Assembly: GCF_027942865.1 (NCBI RefSeq)
Contig: NC_134524.1
Location: forward strand, 23,427,536 to 23,491,535
Length of the DNA: 64,000 bases
DNA from: Odontesthes bonariensis
Taxonomy: Eukaryota; Chordata; Actinopteri; Atheriniformes; Atherinopsidae
Reading direction: 5' to 3'
Numbering within the stretch: the stretch's first letter is position 1; every line of letters begins with the position of its first letter. Below are positions 20,952 to 34,045 of the stretch, one piece after another. Under the pieces are notes generated by a model that saw only the letters and a program-made list of their open reading frames with translations, was not told where the DNA came from and made no database searches. Position numbers and translations under genes: made by a program.

Positions 20952-23120
20952 AGCGATACTCCGGAGTAGATTCAACCTGGGGTCATTTGAACCGTGATAT
21001 CCAGCCAAGTGGCCCATCCGCAGTTTTTTCGATATTGGCTGAACATCAGCTGAGTTACTGAGTTATCCCGAATAGCTTCGTACAAGGGTTAATGGAACCT
21101 GGTCCGTATCTCCAAAATTACCATACTAAAATCACATGCCATGACACCAAACTTCTACAGTAGTACAAATATGATCTGTACTCACAAAATGATGCATTTG
21201 GAAGTTTGAAAATAGTCCAGGAGTTTATCATTATCAACACAAGCCTGATAGATTCTCTGCTGCTAAAGCTGTGTCGACGTTACTTCTGGGAGCTGGGAGC
21301 TTCAAAGTAAGATGAGGGTTGATCTACTACTGTGAACAACAAAGTATATTGTAACCTGCCTCAGCTCTTACTGCATAGTAAAGGTTGGGTGATACAGATA
21401 TGATTTCATCAAGGTTAAAATTCGTGCAGACCAGTAAATCAGAAGTCTAGTTTCGCTATAGGACAAGGGGGTATTAGCAATTTGCATTGAGTGTAAGAGT
21501 AAAGAATTCACACAACTGACAGGTAAGTAGTTATGTGGTATTTTGTATTGGTTTTAGGAAACAAAATGAAAGAAAATAAATAAATGAATGAATAAAGAAT
21601 ACAAAATTGAATGAGTGTCAATAAACACCTCAGATTTCAAACAATTCACAAATGAATTCACTGACAAAGCCACAGTTCTGTTTTTTTCCTTTGTTTTTCT
21701 AATTTGGATGGCTCGCCACAACCACTGAGTTCTCATCCACCTTACAGAATAGGAAGAGTCTCAGCAGAAGAATTTTCCATGCAGATCTTGAACCCAGGAA
21801 ATCATACAGCAAAAAGACCCGGCCTATAAGGGCCAAAAAGAGGGTTACTATAACATTCTTGTAACAAAATATACCTCTACATATAAACATATGTATATAA
21901 ACAAATATATACATATTTATTCATTAATAACCACTTTTACTATCCATCAATGAACTGGCATCTGACTTCTGACTTCTGCTCATTCTTCCTTTTTACCATC
22001 ACTCACTCTCACAGAAAACACATGAGGCAAGGGCAATGCAATTAATATCATAACATTTGAACAGATATGAATTAATTTAACGCTTTTAAACAAAACATAC
22101 ATGAAATTAACGCCTCTTTACCTCACATTCCCACTAGCATATGCACATTCTTTTCATCCATTTATGAGACTAACATTAACAAAGTTTAGTCACCAGAGGC
22201 TCAATCAATACACACACAATCTCCAGCACAATGCAGGTCAAACGGCTCTCATCAGTCCAGGTTACACTTTTAAAAAAAACAGGGACACGGGAGTTCAGCA
22301 ATGTGTATTTTCCTAAAACGAATTTAGCAAAGCTAATGTGGCTAATGGCTAAAGCTAACACCACCGGTCTGATCGAGAGAGAAAAAAAACACGACGACAC
22401 ATACACCTTGACGGCGCCTGATTCGCTACATTACATCATGTGAACTCCTTATGTCACCTGGATCTTGTACACTTTGAGAAAGGTGCATTTACCACACACA
22501 CTTATACTATTTTTCCAGATCTAAATAACCATATGTGCTTTTATTGATTTTACTATTTGTTGACATATTTAAGATTTTAATCCTAAATCATATTTATTTA
22601 TTTCACCAATAAACTGATGATGGTGATCTGGGTTACAATATGCTATATTCTACATGTTTTTTTTTATGAATTTTTATGTTGTAGAGTTGTGAATTTATTT
22701 TATCAATGGAGAAATTGAGCAGCCTTGCTTTGTTGTCTACAGTAGTAGATCAACCCTCATCTTACTTTGAAGCTCCCAGCTCCCCGAAGTGACGTCGACG
22801 CAGCTTTAGCAGCAGAGACGCTATTAGGCTTCTGTTGATAATAATAAACTCCTGGACTATTTTCAAACTTCCAAATGCATCGTTTGGTGAGTACAGACCA
22901 TATTTGTACTACTGTAGAAGTTTGGTGTCATGGGATGTGATTTTAGTATGGTAATTTTGGAGATACGGACCAGGTTCCATTAACCCTTGTACGAAGCTAT
23001 TCGGGATAACTCAGTAACTCAGCTGATGTTCAGCCAATATCGAAAAAACTGCGGGTGGGCCACTTGGTTGGATATCGCGGTTCAAATGACCCCAGGTTGA
23101 ATCTACTCCGGAGTATCGCT
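20952..23120. mobile_element. Kolobok-like element with 393-bp inverted repeats and TTAA target sites
   Basis: Long inverted repeats of about 393 bp (20952-21344 and 22728-23120) begin AGCGATACTCCGGAGTAG and end in its complement, with TTAA on each side (20948-20951 and 23121-23124). The repeats are around 90 percent identical by eye, with shared blocks such as CCTGGTCCGTATCTCC. The 1.38-kb interior encodes nothing recognisable. TTAA duplications fit Kolobok or piggyBac; the AG-start terminus fits Kolobok better. A second element with a related terminus lies at 60859-61768. Confidence 0.8.
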
Positions 23121-23124
23121 TTAA

Positions 23125-23653
23125 GTTACTCATGTCACATAAATGTGATATTTGTGAATTCCCATGCAAGTCAGCAGCCCCTTTCAGGGTTAGAGTTATT
23201 TATTTTCAATTAATCTGACTTCATAAAGCAGGTGTATCATGCCTGAGTGAGCACAACACAAAAACCATGCAGTAATAATCTTACACAGTAAGTCTGTAAT
23301 ATTTGTGCTTTCCAGCTATTACCGGGAAATACATCCACTTTTCACACTTGCCGCCATCCATCCATCCATCCATCCATCCATCCATCCATCAGGCAGTGAA
23401 GACTGTGGGAAAGGTTTGTTTGTGTAATTCTGTTTTCTGCCACCAGAGGTAGTCTCACCGACCCGCTGTCCCTGAATGCCATCAGACAGGCTGAGGGGCA
23501 CCATCAGAGGGGCGGAGCCAGGAAACCACGTGATGACAGCATGATGTGTGTGTGTTCCAGGTGTTCTGAGCTAAAGCTGCTCAGTGTGTGTCAGCAGCTC
23601 CTGAAACATCACCGTCATGTCTCACTTTGGGCTGAAATGAACTTCAGCAGCAG
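23125..23653. repeat. Interval with CATC microsatellite
   Basis: About ten CATC units occur at 23351-23391. No gene was recognised in the rest. Confidence 0.7.
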
Positions 23654-23661
23654 CAGAGGAG

Positions 23662-25093
23662 CAGGCCCGCCGCTCCGCATACACAGAGTACGCAGAGTGC
23701 GTAGGGCCCCAAGTACCTGGCGGGGGCCCCCAAAATTAAGGTTGTGAAAAAAATGTCATGATAGTTATTATATTATTACATGAAAGAAATTATATAAATT
23801 AGTCATGAACAGGCCCAGCGTTTTTCTTAATTCTGTGCCCTATTACTCGATTCGGGCAAATTAGATGTTTTTACCTTATCTATAACAACCCCCCCCCCCT
23901 TCCTGAAATGGTACAGTCTTCAAAGTTACCGCATCGGCAGTGGTGGAGCATCATCCTACCTGACGTTTTCCGAGTTATGCCCGTTAACAGTGAAGAAGAT
24001 TTAGAATGTCAAGTAAAAGGCCACATGATTCTGGCGCTGACAAAAGCAAGAAAAGAAAAGGGACAGATGACGCTCGTGCATCCCTTGCTGGTAAGTTCGT
24101 GTTTTTGGTGTAATAGTTTTGCTAACCCAACGTTCAGTGATATTGCTGCCAGCTAACCTCAGCTAACGTGAGCAACCTAGGCTTGGTTAGCATTTGGAGT
24201 TATGAACAAAATCTACTAAATGCTGGCGACCGTGTGTAGAGTTTATGTAAAGTACAGCACTGTCACACGCTGAGTGGCGTAGCAGGCCGCCAACAGGTGT
24301 GACGGGAATGATTGACATCTACCCATCATTCCCCTAAAAAGCGAGAAAAGTTAACAAGACAAACGCCGTAATGGCATATCGAAGAAGTTATATTAGTGGC
24401 GCGGAAAAATGGAGGAAGAAAAACGGCCTGAGGACAAAGGTAAGGCATGTGTTGGGTGATGTGGGCTGGATAGCTGGAGGTGGGACGTTTTTTGTGTTTA
24501 TTTGTCCTGCTAGCTAGCCTCAGATAAATGTTATGTAGCTAACTGGGATTTGTTCGTTATAAACTCGGCTTCAGTGTTTGCCTCATGAAAGTTTGCTTAT
24601 ATAAGATGAGTATGACAGTCAGTCCTGCCACGGGAAAGACTGACTGATTCCGGTTTATTCAGATTCTAGCAGGGAGGGAGGCATGTTGTTGTCCTGCTCT
24701 GTCATTGCTCAGTGGAAGTTGTCTCTCAGGTATTTTACACGATTTTGGCATTACTTAAGATTAATTTACTAAGTTTCGTGTGTTATTTATAGGCCTCTAA
24801 TTAGAAGTGTTCTATTGTTAGTTTTTTAAGTGAAATACAAATATTAGGCATCCTGTTGATTATTTTAGAATATTGTGGCATTGGATCATTATTCTTAGTT
24901 TTATTACTTTAACTAGTACAATGTGTAGATAAATGCAGAAACTTCTTAAAAGTGACAACTTCCAAAACTCTTTTGTTCCTCTGGCCATCAGGATGTACAA
25001 CAGCTTTAAGTGATGGCGCTTCTGTATTTCACTGGTCACTTTATATTTCACAGCATCTTGCTTAGGGCCCCCACAAAGCTAGAAACGGCCCTG
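23662..25093 (+). mobile_element. hAT transposon remnant with 8-bp target duplication
   Basis: The termini CAGGCCCG (left) and CAGGGCCG (right, opposite strand) are flanked by perfect 8-bp copies of CAGAGGAG at 23654-23661 and 25094-25101. A subterminal TAGGGCCCC/GGGGCCC motif is shared by both ends. A short open exon at 24006-24090 begins MSSKRPHDSGADKSKK, and another small frame starts at 24409; both end at GTAAG-type donors. The remainder of the transposase is absent. Confidence 0.85.
24006..24090 (+). pseudogene. First coding exon of hAT element (Lys-rich)
   Basis: ATG 24006 gives MSSKRPHDSGADKSKKRKG and DDARASLAG before a GTAAGT donor. Lys/Arg-rich starts of this style head fish hAT transposases with TTF/MYM-like zinc fingers. 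Downstream coding exons are lost; the exon may still splice but cannot give a transposase. Confidence 0.5.
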
Positions 25094-25101
25094 CAGAGGA
25101 G

Positions 25102-25706
25102 GCTCTGACCATGGGCTGCTTCATGCTGACTGCAAAGGCTCATGGGAACTTTCCCTTTGGATCCAAGTCATTAGATTATCAGTGTTGTCATCATTCCTTT
25201 AGCTTCAGTTTGGCCTTTAATTTAAAGCACTTCTGTGGCCACCAACAGTTTCCTGAGGGAGGTTCCTGTGGATGAAGCTGTGCTGTTTGTGGCAGAAAAG
25301 TGACAAAAACAACCTTCAACCCTGAGAAAAACCAGCTGCAGTCTTTTGCTGTTTGGCCTCACAGCTCATAGAATGATAGAAAAACATGATATCTGACACG
25401 ACTTTCCTCTCAGGGAGGGAACGTTCCCTGTTCCATGCTGAGTAACATGGAAATAAATACACAACACAGAGAGTTAGAAGTACAATGATTTATTGGCAAA
25501 ACAACAGCAACAAAGTGCAAAAATAATGAGTACATTTGAACATTTACAGAAACATTTATTCTTATTTTAACACTGATGCAGCAACAAGCCTAAAAAATAT
25601 GAAAAAAGGGTAAAAAAAAACCCTGAAAAAGTCTTTAAAACAGCCTTCAGTTATTTTATAAACCTCATCTTTAGCTTGAGGTGAACTGATGGTTGGATGA
25701 AGTCTG
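25102..25706 (-). other. Possible 3' UTR of the minus-strand Ig gene
   Basis: On the minus strand CCAATAAATCATTG (near 25480-25493) gives a canonical AATAAA downstream of the Ig transmembrane exon at 27014-27138. No coding frame is seen. Confidence 0.35.
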
Positions 25707-26310
25707 AAGGCTGAGTTATACTTCTTTTAACTGCCCTTGCGCTTTCTTCTTGCGCGTATGTTAATGGCTCGAGACGTTTATACTTCATTTAGCTTTGTAG
25801 GCGCTTGCGTGTGCTGCGTGGCGATTCACCGCCAGGAATGTAGGTGGAGTAGCGGGTTTTTTCAATGACAAGCCTACTATGATGAAAGGAAATTCACCGC
25901 CAGGACCTCTTCGAGTGATTCATGCTTCTTCTTCTTGTAAATAGCCGGTATTTTGTCAGATTTTCAACACCTTGGGGGTCTAAATGACTACTTTCTCGCC
26001 TGAAAATGTTTCAAATGTTGCTAAAGTTATATATTTACAGAGTTTATAGCTTAAGGGAAATCAGCTTTTCAGGCCGGCTGATTTCGGCTCGGGCAGGAGT
26101 GAAGTGCACTGTGTGTAAACGCTCTGCATGCTGTCTGATCGATGAGTATGTCGTTTTCAGGTAGTAGGCTTGCGTCTTTTCTTGCGTGAAGTTTAGAAAA
26201 TTGAGGTGACACACGCAAGTTCGCAATGGGGGGCTTGCAACCGCGCAAGGGCTTGCGTTTCTTCTTGCGTCTTGCTTTGCGTCTTGCGTTACCGACTATA
26301 AACCAGGCTT
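25707..26310. mobile_element. MITE with imperfect inverted termini, Harbinger-like
   Basis: The left end AAGGCTGAGTTATACTTC and the complement of the right end, AAGCCTGGTTTATAGTCG, form imperfect inverted repeats. CTTGCG-rich subterminal blocks such as CTTGCGTTTCTTCTTGCG lie near both ends. The style matches widespread vertebrate Harbinger MITEs. No target duplication could be read, so the boundaries are approximate. Confidence 0.55.
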
Positions 26311-27013
26311 TAGGTCATCAGTGTGTTCATCACATGATCCCAGCACAGCACAGCTGGCTTACGCAGAGATTTTGTTTTTTATTAGTTTAACTTCATGAAG
26401 TTATTAAGTAATTTAATCCAGAAATGATCAAAAGAAACAACGAAAATAAAAAGGTTTCATCATCAAAGTGTTAGATCTGTTGGATTGAATAATTCAGTGT
26501 TTAACTACAATTTAAATAGAAATTCCAGTTAAAATAAACATTATCCTCTTTGATATCAATCTAATTACAGTGAAAATATTCTTTCATTTCTGAATAACAG
26601 TTTTACATGTTTGCAGACTTCTTCTTCCACATTTCAGATAAAATTCACTTTACTGAAAATGTTTCAACTTCCTGATGTTTTCTGATCATTCCAAACTGCA
26701 TTCAGCCTCTAAAATATAACTAAACTGTTCTAATTTTGTATAAAAGTCTTAAAAAGTGATCTCCAGCCTTCAGAATATCTCCGTTCACACACACATTTTA
26801 CCTTGAGTTGTTTTGATTTTCTGTTGTTTACGACGTGATATCTTAACATCGCGGTACGTAACATCGTCCTCTCCAACTTGTTCTTTATCAGCTGAAATAT
26901 TTTAACATGTATTGTGATATAATATAATGAAAATACAGAAATGATAATATCTGAATGAATGATAGAACATATGTAATAAAACCTGGAAACACAACTTCAG
27001 AAATCTGTCTCAC

Positions 27014-28460
27014 CTTCAGAACCAGCAGAACCAGCAGAACCACAACACAGGCAGAAACATGAGGCAACACCAGGGAGAGAAGAGGAGAGGAACCAGCTGG
27101 AGAGATGGATGTACGAGGAGGTGTGATGGTGGCTTTATCTGAAATAAAGATATTTATCACATCACCGTCACATTATGAATGTTTAAACTCTTTAAACTCA
27201 GCTCAGGAATCACAGAGAGCCACCTGAGTAACCCTCATCTGTGGCAGAGATCCAGCTGGGTGGAGACTCTCCATGACTGCTGATGCTGCACCTGCAGAGG
27301 CCTTCATCAGAGCTGGTAACAGGGTGGAGGGTCATGTGACCTTTAGGTTCCGCCCTGATGAGGGAGCCATCTTTATAGAAAGCAGCTGGGGGGTCTTTGT
27401 TGGACAGCTCAGAGTGACGTCACCTCCCTCCATCACAGGGAGGACAGGACTCTGCAGGATCACTGATCCACCTCAGCACAGAGACAAACTACAGCATTTC
27501 ATCCATTTCCACACAGCTTCATCAGCACTAACTCCACAGTCTGATCTTACCAGCAGAGATAGTGAGGCTGATGCTGTTACTGGCTGCTGCCTCTCTGGGC
27601 TCACACCAGTAAACTCCACTATCTGATGGCTGTGTGGAGCTGATGCTACAGGAGGAACCGGCTGCTTTGCCCCTTCCTGATCCACACTGAGTCCTGGTTC
27701 CTCCTCAGAGTCCATCCAGCAGAGTGGTGGTCCTCCTCACAGCTCAGAGACACAGAGTCTCCTTCAGACAGCTGAGAGCTGCTGGGACTCACAGTCAGAC
27801 CAGCTGTGAGCGCTGACATGAGGAGCAAAAAGCTGGATTCACTTATTCATTATTCCACCTCTTTCATATCACAGGTTCCTACTGAAGTCACTGATAAAGA
27901 GTTCAAACATCTGAATGGTGATAAAAGCTTGATCCCAGCTAACCTGGATCAGCTGTGCAGCTCAGCGGTGACGTCAGAACTGAAGAGAAATGAGACTCAG
28001 GTTGGTCTGAATCAGACAAATAAAGTCATTTAACTCTATAAACCCGACAACGTGAGAAACGCAGAGCTCAGATCAAACCAGCGATGAATACAAACATCTT
28101 TCTGTGCTGATGTGAAGCTGCTCCATGTGCAGTAAATACTGCTGTTATGTCCTTTATCTGAAATGTTAGCCACTCAATAACAAAACTAACTTTACACGCT
28201 CAGCTGCAGGAGTTTGGATCAAACTGAGCACTTATTTCGCGTTCTTTTCACTTAGTTTCTGTACGCTCTTAGTTGTGTAAAGTTCCTCCTGAAGCAGCTC
28301 ATCGTCATGTGTTTTCCATCCGACCTCAGCCTGAGCTGTTTTAATGTCCCCTCCACTATCAGAAGTTCTCCACAGAGCAGGAACAGTTAAAGGATTTCAG
28401 CTAAAGCAGAAAAACACAGCTTCTCTACTTACAGAGCAGCCGCTGAACACTTGTTTCCAT
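27014..28460 (-). pseudogene. Fc-receptor-like immunoglobulin-domain gene, frameshifted
   Basis: Minus-strand exons in order: 28460-28433, ATG start METSVQRLL with GTAAGT donor; about 27830-27551, leader [11 protein letters not shown] and Ig domain 1 ([19 protein letters not shown], then [20 protein letters not shown]), donor GTAAGA; 27462 to about 27226, Ig domain 2 ([13 protein letters not shown], later [12 protein letters not shown] and [11 protein letters not shown]); 27138-27014, a hydrophobic segment LVLPHVSACVVVLLVLLVL with GTGAGA donor. Paired Ig cysteines and this order match teleost Fc receptor-like membrane proteins. Each Ig exon has a frameshift (near 27700 and 27385), so this is probably a pseudogene; a cytoplasmic tail was not found. 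Confidence 0.72.
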
Positions 28461-31227
28461 CGTTGTGTCTCTCACTCATTTGGCCAGTTTGAGCTGATTG
28501 TTGAAGCCCCAAATAAAGCCCGCCCTCTTCCTGTGTGGGTCCCTGTGGTTTCTTCTTCTCTTCATACACCAGGAGGCAAAGTTTTTAAAGATACAAGTCA
28601 TAAACCATTAATTCCGCAAATATGTCCAAAGCTGAATGAACATGTTGTAAATAATCAGATCAGATAAATCATCTGCCTTTAACTGATGTTTAACTGAGCA
28701 TCTGGACGCACAGCTTGGGCTGTGAGCTGAAAGACAGCTGTGACTCAGAGCATCTGAGGGAACTGAACCCATGATGAGTCCAACCCCAGGCAGCGTCCCA
28801 TCATCCTGAGCTGCTCCTTGTGAGTAGTGTTGTTGAACTTTAAAAGTGCTCTGGTCGTAGTTTCCACGTTCTCGGAGGCTCAAAGCTTTCAGCCGACAGC
28901 CTGAGCTGTTCAACGCCACACTGAAGGGTTGAATCCTAAAGTTTCTCTTTTCATTTTGGCTTGATAGATCCCAGCCTGCTCCGAGCTGAACAACCTGCCC
29001 TTCCTTTCCTAACAGCCATCAGCATCCACAGGGAGCTGAAGCCCCTCCCTCTGCTTCCAGAAGCTGCTCTGCATCTGCCTGAACCGCCCAATCACAGCTT
29101 CAGCCTCCTTTCTGAGCTGCTTCCATTCTTCTGTTTGGATGCTGAACTGCAGACTTTATTTCTTTAGGAGGTTTCATCCCTCATCCTGAAAAACTAAAAG
29201 CTGCTCAGTACCAGTTTGAGGCATTAAATCAGAGGATGGAACTTTCCACCTTAAAGCTTTTCACTCTTTGCTTTGGCCTCTAAAAGCTGGAGACATTTAA
29301 ACTCTTTGAGCAGTTCTCACAGGACTTGAACATATGATCTCCGAGTCCCAAAGCAGTTTATTGCCCCTCTGAGCGATGCCTCTGCTGCTTTGTGCTGCTT
29401 TCTTGGCACTTTTTACCTGAGACTGATGAGCACAGACACTATCTTTTAGTCTTCCAACATGTTTCCTGTGAAGCAGCTTTGCTCATCAACTGTCTCTGGT
29501 TTGTTCAGCTGCTTGGTGTTCTGTCTCATGCTCTGTATCCCAATAAAGTCTCCGACTCGTTGGTTTCAAACTTTGAAGACTGAGAAAAATTGAGTAGATC
29601 CTGGAAAAGGCTTGAACTCAGTCCCTATGAAAAGAAAATGAAAAGAGAAAGTTTAGGATTCAACCTTTCAGTGTGTAGTTGATCTATGTAGTTGTCTTAT
29701 CCAGTGACCTCACATTTCCCCTGATGATTGAGGGAAGAAATGCTTTAAACTTCCTCCTCCTTTTCCTCCATGTTGTTCCTGCTCTGCATCCTAGACATCT
29801 CCTCTTCAGCTCATCCAGATTTGGGGTATTTTTCCAGCCATTTCTTGGACTTCTGTGAAGCTCAGTTAGCTGCACCAACAGGCGAACAACTTTCCCGTTG
29901 CTACGGTTACACATCATAACAGATTTGAAAAACTACCAGAGTGACCAGCAGAGGTCCTTCCAGCAGCATCCAGACCAGCTCAGAAATATGTTTCAGAAGT
30001 CTCTGTTTTCACAGAGAAAATCTGAAGAAGATGCAAAGAACTCTGGAATAATGGTGCTGACCTGGTTCGGTTCCACCTGAACCCAAAACATTTCATCCGG
30101 AGCCAAAAGCTTCCATCCCATTTGTATCATCAATCTACATTTATAAATAACTAAAGCTGACACATGAGTTTATTATTTTATTTTTTTAACTAGAATTATA
30201 TTACGGTGGAATTCTGCAGTTAAAGAAAGAGGAAAACCTCCATTTAACCAGAGTTACAGCAGATTAAATCTATAAGTTAGTGTAAATATAAATATATATG
30301 GTGAAAAACACTAACTTCATGGTGGCACTGGAGGAAACTCAGGTATTCTGCAGAAGCACAGGAGTTCATCCCCTTCAGATCATGAATATCTGATGGTGAT
30401 TCCTGCTTTTAAAAGAATCAATGAGAAATCCCCAGTGAGACGACACTACCACCAGGAGGTCAGATTGGGAAATTACACTATTGTTTGGATCCAGCACTGT
30501 GTTCTTCAACAACCTTCAGTTTTACAGATCATTACGGAGGTGGAAAAAGTGAACACAAACTCCTGAAAAACACTGAAGCACAGAAGCAGCGCTCAGTGTG
30601 CTTTGGGAGCAGGAACCCCAGAAAGACTTCTGGGGACTGAGGGTATTTTCCCCATTTTTACATCCCTTCATTCATTTGCCTTTTTCAAGCACTTGTTATT
30701 ACTTCTTTGAATTGGCTGATGTGACAATTCTTTGTGCTGCTTCCTGCTTTTGATTAGTTTCAGGTGTAGTCTGAGTAAGAGGAGAGAATAATGCAAAACA
30801 AGAAACTGCAGCACTGATCAGACACGGCTGGATCTCAACAGGAAACACTCCCTGAGAACCAGATCTAACGTGTGACTTCCACTGCGAGTCAGCTCAGTTA
30901 CAAACTGGGTTTAGCTTTTGAGGTTGGTCTCTGACTGAGGGACTGTCTCTGTCACGCTAACAGCCCCCCCGGCTGGCTCGCCATGTTTTGCCACATATAC
31001 ACAACATGACGGGGTTCATTCGGGGGAGGTGACTTCACTGATGACCATCTGCATACAGGAAGACAGTCCTGCGTAACATTCAGTCGCTACAGCGACCGTC
31101 TTGCATTTCTGGTGGCTACTTCCTGTTCAGCCAGGACCGTAGCGCCAGTCGCTAACACACAAAATTCACCGCTGAACACATCTATAGGCCAAAGTGGGAT
31201 TTGTCAGTGAGATTCTCCCACAGTGAG
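28461..31227. other. 2.8-kb interval without recognised gene
   Basis: I see no conserved domain, transposon terminus or long intact frame. Small open frames here look like chance. A short C-run occurs near 30964. Confidence 0.5.
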
Positions 31228-32793
31228 TGTTGTGGAGAAAAGGAGTCGAATATGCGTCGGTCAGCCGTCCATTGGGGAAAATGTCTCCCTGAGCGTTTCA
31301 GGGAGAAATTGTCTAGCTATATAGTTACTCTAGATGGTATTTCCTTGGCTTCTAGTTCTACAGTGAGGAACCTTGGAGTTATTTTTGACCAGAACTTATC
31401 ATTTGACTCGCATATAAAACAGGTTTCTAGGACTGCCTTCTTTCACCTTCGTAATATTGTTAAAATCAGGAACATCCTGTCTCAGAGTGATGCAGAAAAA
31501 CTAATTCATGCATTTGTTACTTCAAGATTGGACTACTGTAATTCTTTATTATTGGGCTGTCCCACATATTCTCTGAAAAGCCTTCAGTTGATCCAAAATG
31601 CTGCAGCCAGAGTTTTGACGAGAACTAACAGGAGAGATCATATTTCTCCAGTTTTAGCTTCTCTTCATTGGCTCCCTGTTAAATTCAGAATAGAATTTAA
31701 GATTCTTCTCCTTACATATAAAATTCTTAATGACCGAGCTCCATCATATCTTGAAGATCTCATTGTAAGATATTTTCCTAACAGAGCACTTCGTTCCCAA
31801 ACTGCAGGTTTACTTGAGGTTCCCAGAGTTTCTAAAAGTAGAATGGGAGGCAGAGCCTTCAGTTATCAGGCCCCTCTATTGTGGAATAAGCTGCCAGTAA
31901 ATGTCCGGGAAGCAGACACCCTTTCCACTTTTAAGACCAGGCTTAAAACTTTCCTTTTTGATAAAGCTTATAGTTAGGGATGGCTCAGGTGATCCTGAAA
32001 CATCCCATAGTTAAGCTGCTATAGGCCTAGACTGCTGGGGGGCCTCATCTGACACACCTTTCCTCACTTTACTGTCTTTATGTATATGTGACATTATTGT
32101 GGTCATTAACTCGTGTTTCCCTGTTCCAACAGATATCCTGAATGGTGTTACAGTGCCGCCGTCGCGGTGCCCCCCCCCCCCCTTTCTGTCTTCTCAAACC
32201 CCAGCTGGTCGAGGCGGATGGCCACCCTTCCTGAGTCTGGTTCTGCCAGAGGTTTCTTCCTGTTAAAAGGGAGTCGTTTCTCTCCACAGTCGCCTCAGGC
32301 ACACCGCTCAGGCCGGGAGATTGGACCGAAAAACAAAAAGTTTTCAGTGCAATCTGTTGGTTTTCTTAGCTAGGAAATTGTTTTTGAATTGGCTCTATAT
32401 GAACGAATTGGATTATTTTATGAATTATGATTATTATTAATTAATTGAATTCCAATTGGCTTGAATTGGACTTACTATCTAAGTGCCTTGAGATGACATT
32501 TGTTGTATTTGGCGCTATATAAATAAAAATGAATTGAATTGAATTGAATTGAATTTATTGAACAAACCGTCAAAGCGAATATCCATACAGAATGTTCACA
32601 AAATGTCCACCGCCTTTATACTGATTTAAATCATAACATGCATGCGTCATCCGGCCCCAATCTCCCTCGGTGGTGCCGAGCTTTCGCCGTAATCAGAAAA
32701 ACATGCTCATTCTACCCTTTACCCATATTCATATGAGCCGAACAACAAAGCCCACAATGTAATTAGGCCACGTCTTGACATTCTTCTCCCACA
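31228..32793 (-). repeat. ERV 3' LTR, split by an L2 LINE
   Basis: The parts 31228-31279 and 32553-32793 align with the 5' LTR at 50457-50765. Shared blocks include GTGGAGAAAAGGAGTC, TTTATTGAACAA/TTTATTTGAACAA and a final CTCCCACA. The TG...CA ends are intact (TGTTGTGG to CCCACA). Confidence 0.82.
31280..32552 (+). pseudogene. L2-like LINE inside the ERV 3' LTR
   Basis: A long open frame ends at 31977 and includes FHLRNIVKIRNILSQSDAEK, LDYCNSLLLGCP, LQLIQNAAARVLTRTNRR, SPVLASLHWLPVKFRIEFK and LLWNKLPVNVREADTLSTFK, the C-terminal third of an L2 protein. The 3' UTR ends GGCGCTATATAAATAAAAATG followed by AATTG repeats, the L2 tail. The apparent start at 31201 is in LTR sequence, so the copy is 5'-truncated at about 31280. 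It is the least damaged LINE fragment in the window. Confidence 0.9.
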
Positions 32794-33645
32794 TAGTCCC
32801 TCCTGAAATCACTTATCAGTGATTTAATAAAGAAATAATCTAAAATGAAAGAAAATCATCCCACATAGTTAATTAAGAATTAATTAATAATCAACACTGA
32901 ATTATTCTAATAATTCTACAATCTCCAAATCCAAGGGAACATATCGAATAAATGAAAAGGAATATATATATATATATATATATGTACCCGAATCACATTA
33001 AATGATTAAATGATTAAACAATTAAATTAAATTAAACGATACTGAATTCAACAACAATACAAGTTTTAACATTGCCATCACACTTGTCCACTGTTCGCAG
33101 TGCATAGGAGCGGAAAACCCACCGGGTACTACTTTCGTAACTCATGTTCTTATTTTGGGAAAACTCACCTACGACCCCACCCCACTTGGCGACCGACCAC
33201 TTTACCAAAGGTCGCACTCCGAACAGTTGACTAACACAACTGGCAATGGACATATTAGTGATCCGTTCTGATTGATAATATACATAGAATGAATACACCA
33301 CCATCAAATCAATTAATCACAGTTTTGTACCAAGTACACTACATAAAATTATGGATTATCACACAACAATAGTAATAAATGCAATGTAATGCAGCTTTCC
33401 AGTCCCGTCCCATCGCCCGTACTCTGGTGTCGTCTGCTTCTGGCCAAACATCCGTCCGGCTGGGTCTGGAACTGCTAAGCTAACTCTGGGAGGAGAGGTC
33501 ACCAGTACATCACTCCCAATCAAAGAGATCTTCAGCATCTCTTCTCCCTGTCAGACTATACTTGGTTCCACACTCGAGGAAAGAATCTTGTGAACCGTCC
33601 GTTGATAACCTTCATTCGTTGACCCGCTCTCCCATGCGTTGGTCC
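32794..33645 (-). other. ERV interval between env and 3' LTR
   Basis: AT-rich noncoding sequence with an AT dinucleotide run at 32961-32982. No open frame of interest. Confidence 0.55.
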
Positions 33646-34041
33646 TCAGACCTGGTCTCGCATGGTCATCTGTCTCCTGATTCCTTCCACTGTTCGTTTG
33701 AACATCACCTGCCGCAACCACCTTCTCAGGATGGGTATAACGCAGCACACCAATAGGGAAACCATCTTCACTATCAACAATATTGCTATTCCCGCTTTAA
33801 CTGTCATCGCTCCCCCTTCTCCCAAAATCCCAAACAGACCTGTCCACCACCGTTCACCTCCACCAGCATCACACGTCCGCTCCTCTCTTCGTTCTCTGAA
33901 CTTCTTCACGGCCGTTGTAAACGTTCCATCAGCTGCAGTGTTCCCGGGTATAAATGTACAACATTTTCCCCAACCAATTACAACTGGCAAACACCACTTT
34001 TCCTTCCTAATATCCATTCTAAACCTTGTCTGTTCTACCAA
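33646..34041 (-). pseudogene. ERV env, transmembrane subunit C-terminal part
   Basis: The minus frame contains a cysteine-containing ectodomain segment, a tryptophan-rich juxtamembrane stretch and a hydrophobic anchor of about 22 residues (AILLIVKMVSLLVCCVIPIL) followed by a basic tail. This is the layout of a retroviral Env transmembrane subunit. It is separated from the upstream env frame at 34046-34495 by a frame break, and env is further split by the Ty3 insertion. Confidence 0.75.
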
Positions 34042-34045
34042 GCCA

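Noticed and set aside
27273..27626. 117-residue plus-strand open frame
   Set aside because: It is antisense to Ig-domain exons with matching cysteines and splice sites on the minus strand.
31201..31279. Start of the L2 open frame as true N-terminus
   Set aside because: These bases align with the ERV LTR at 50457-50505, so the frame start is chance fusion across the insertion junction.
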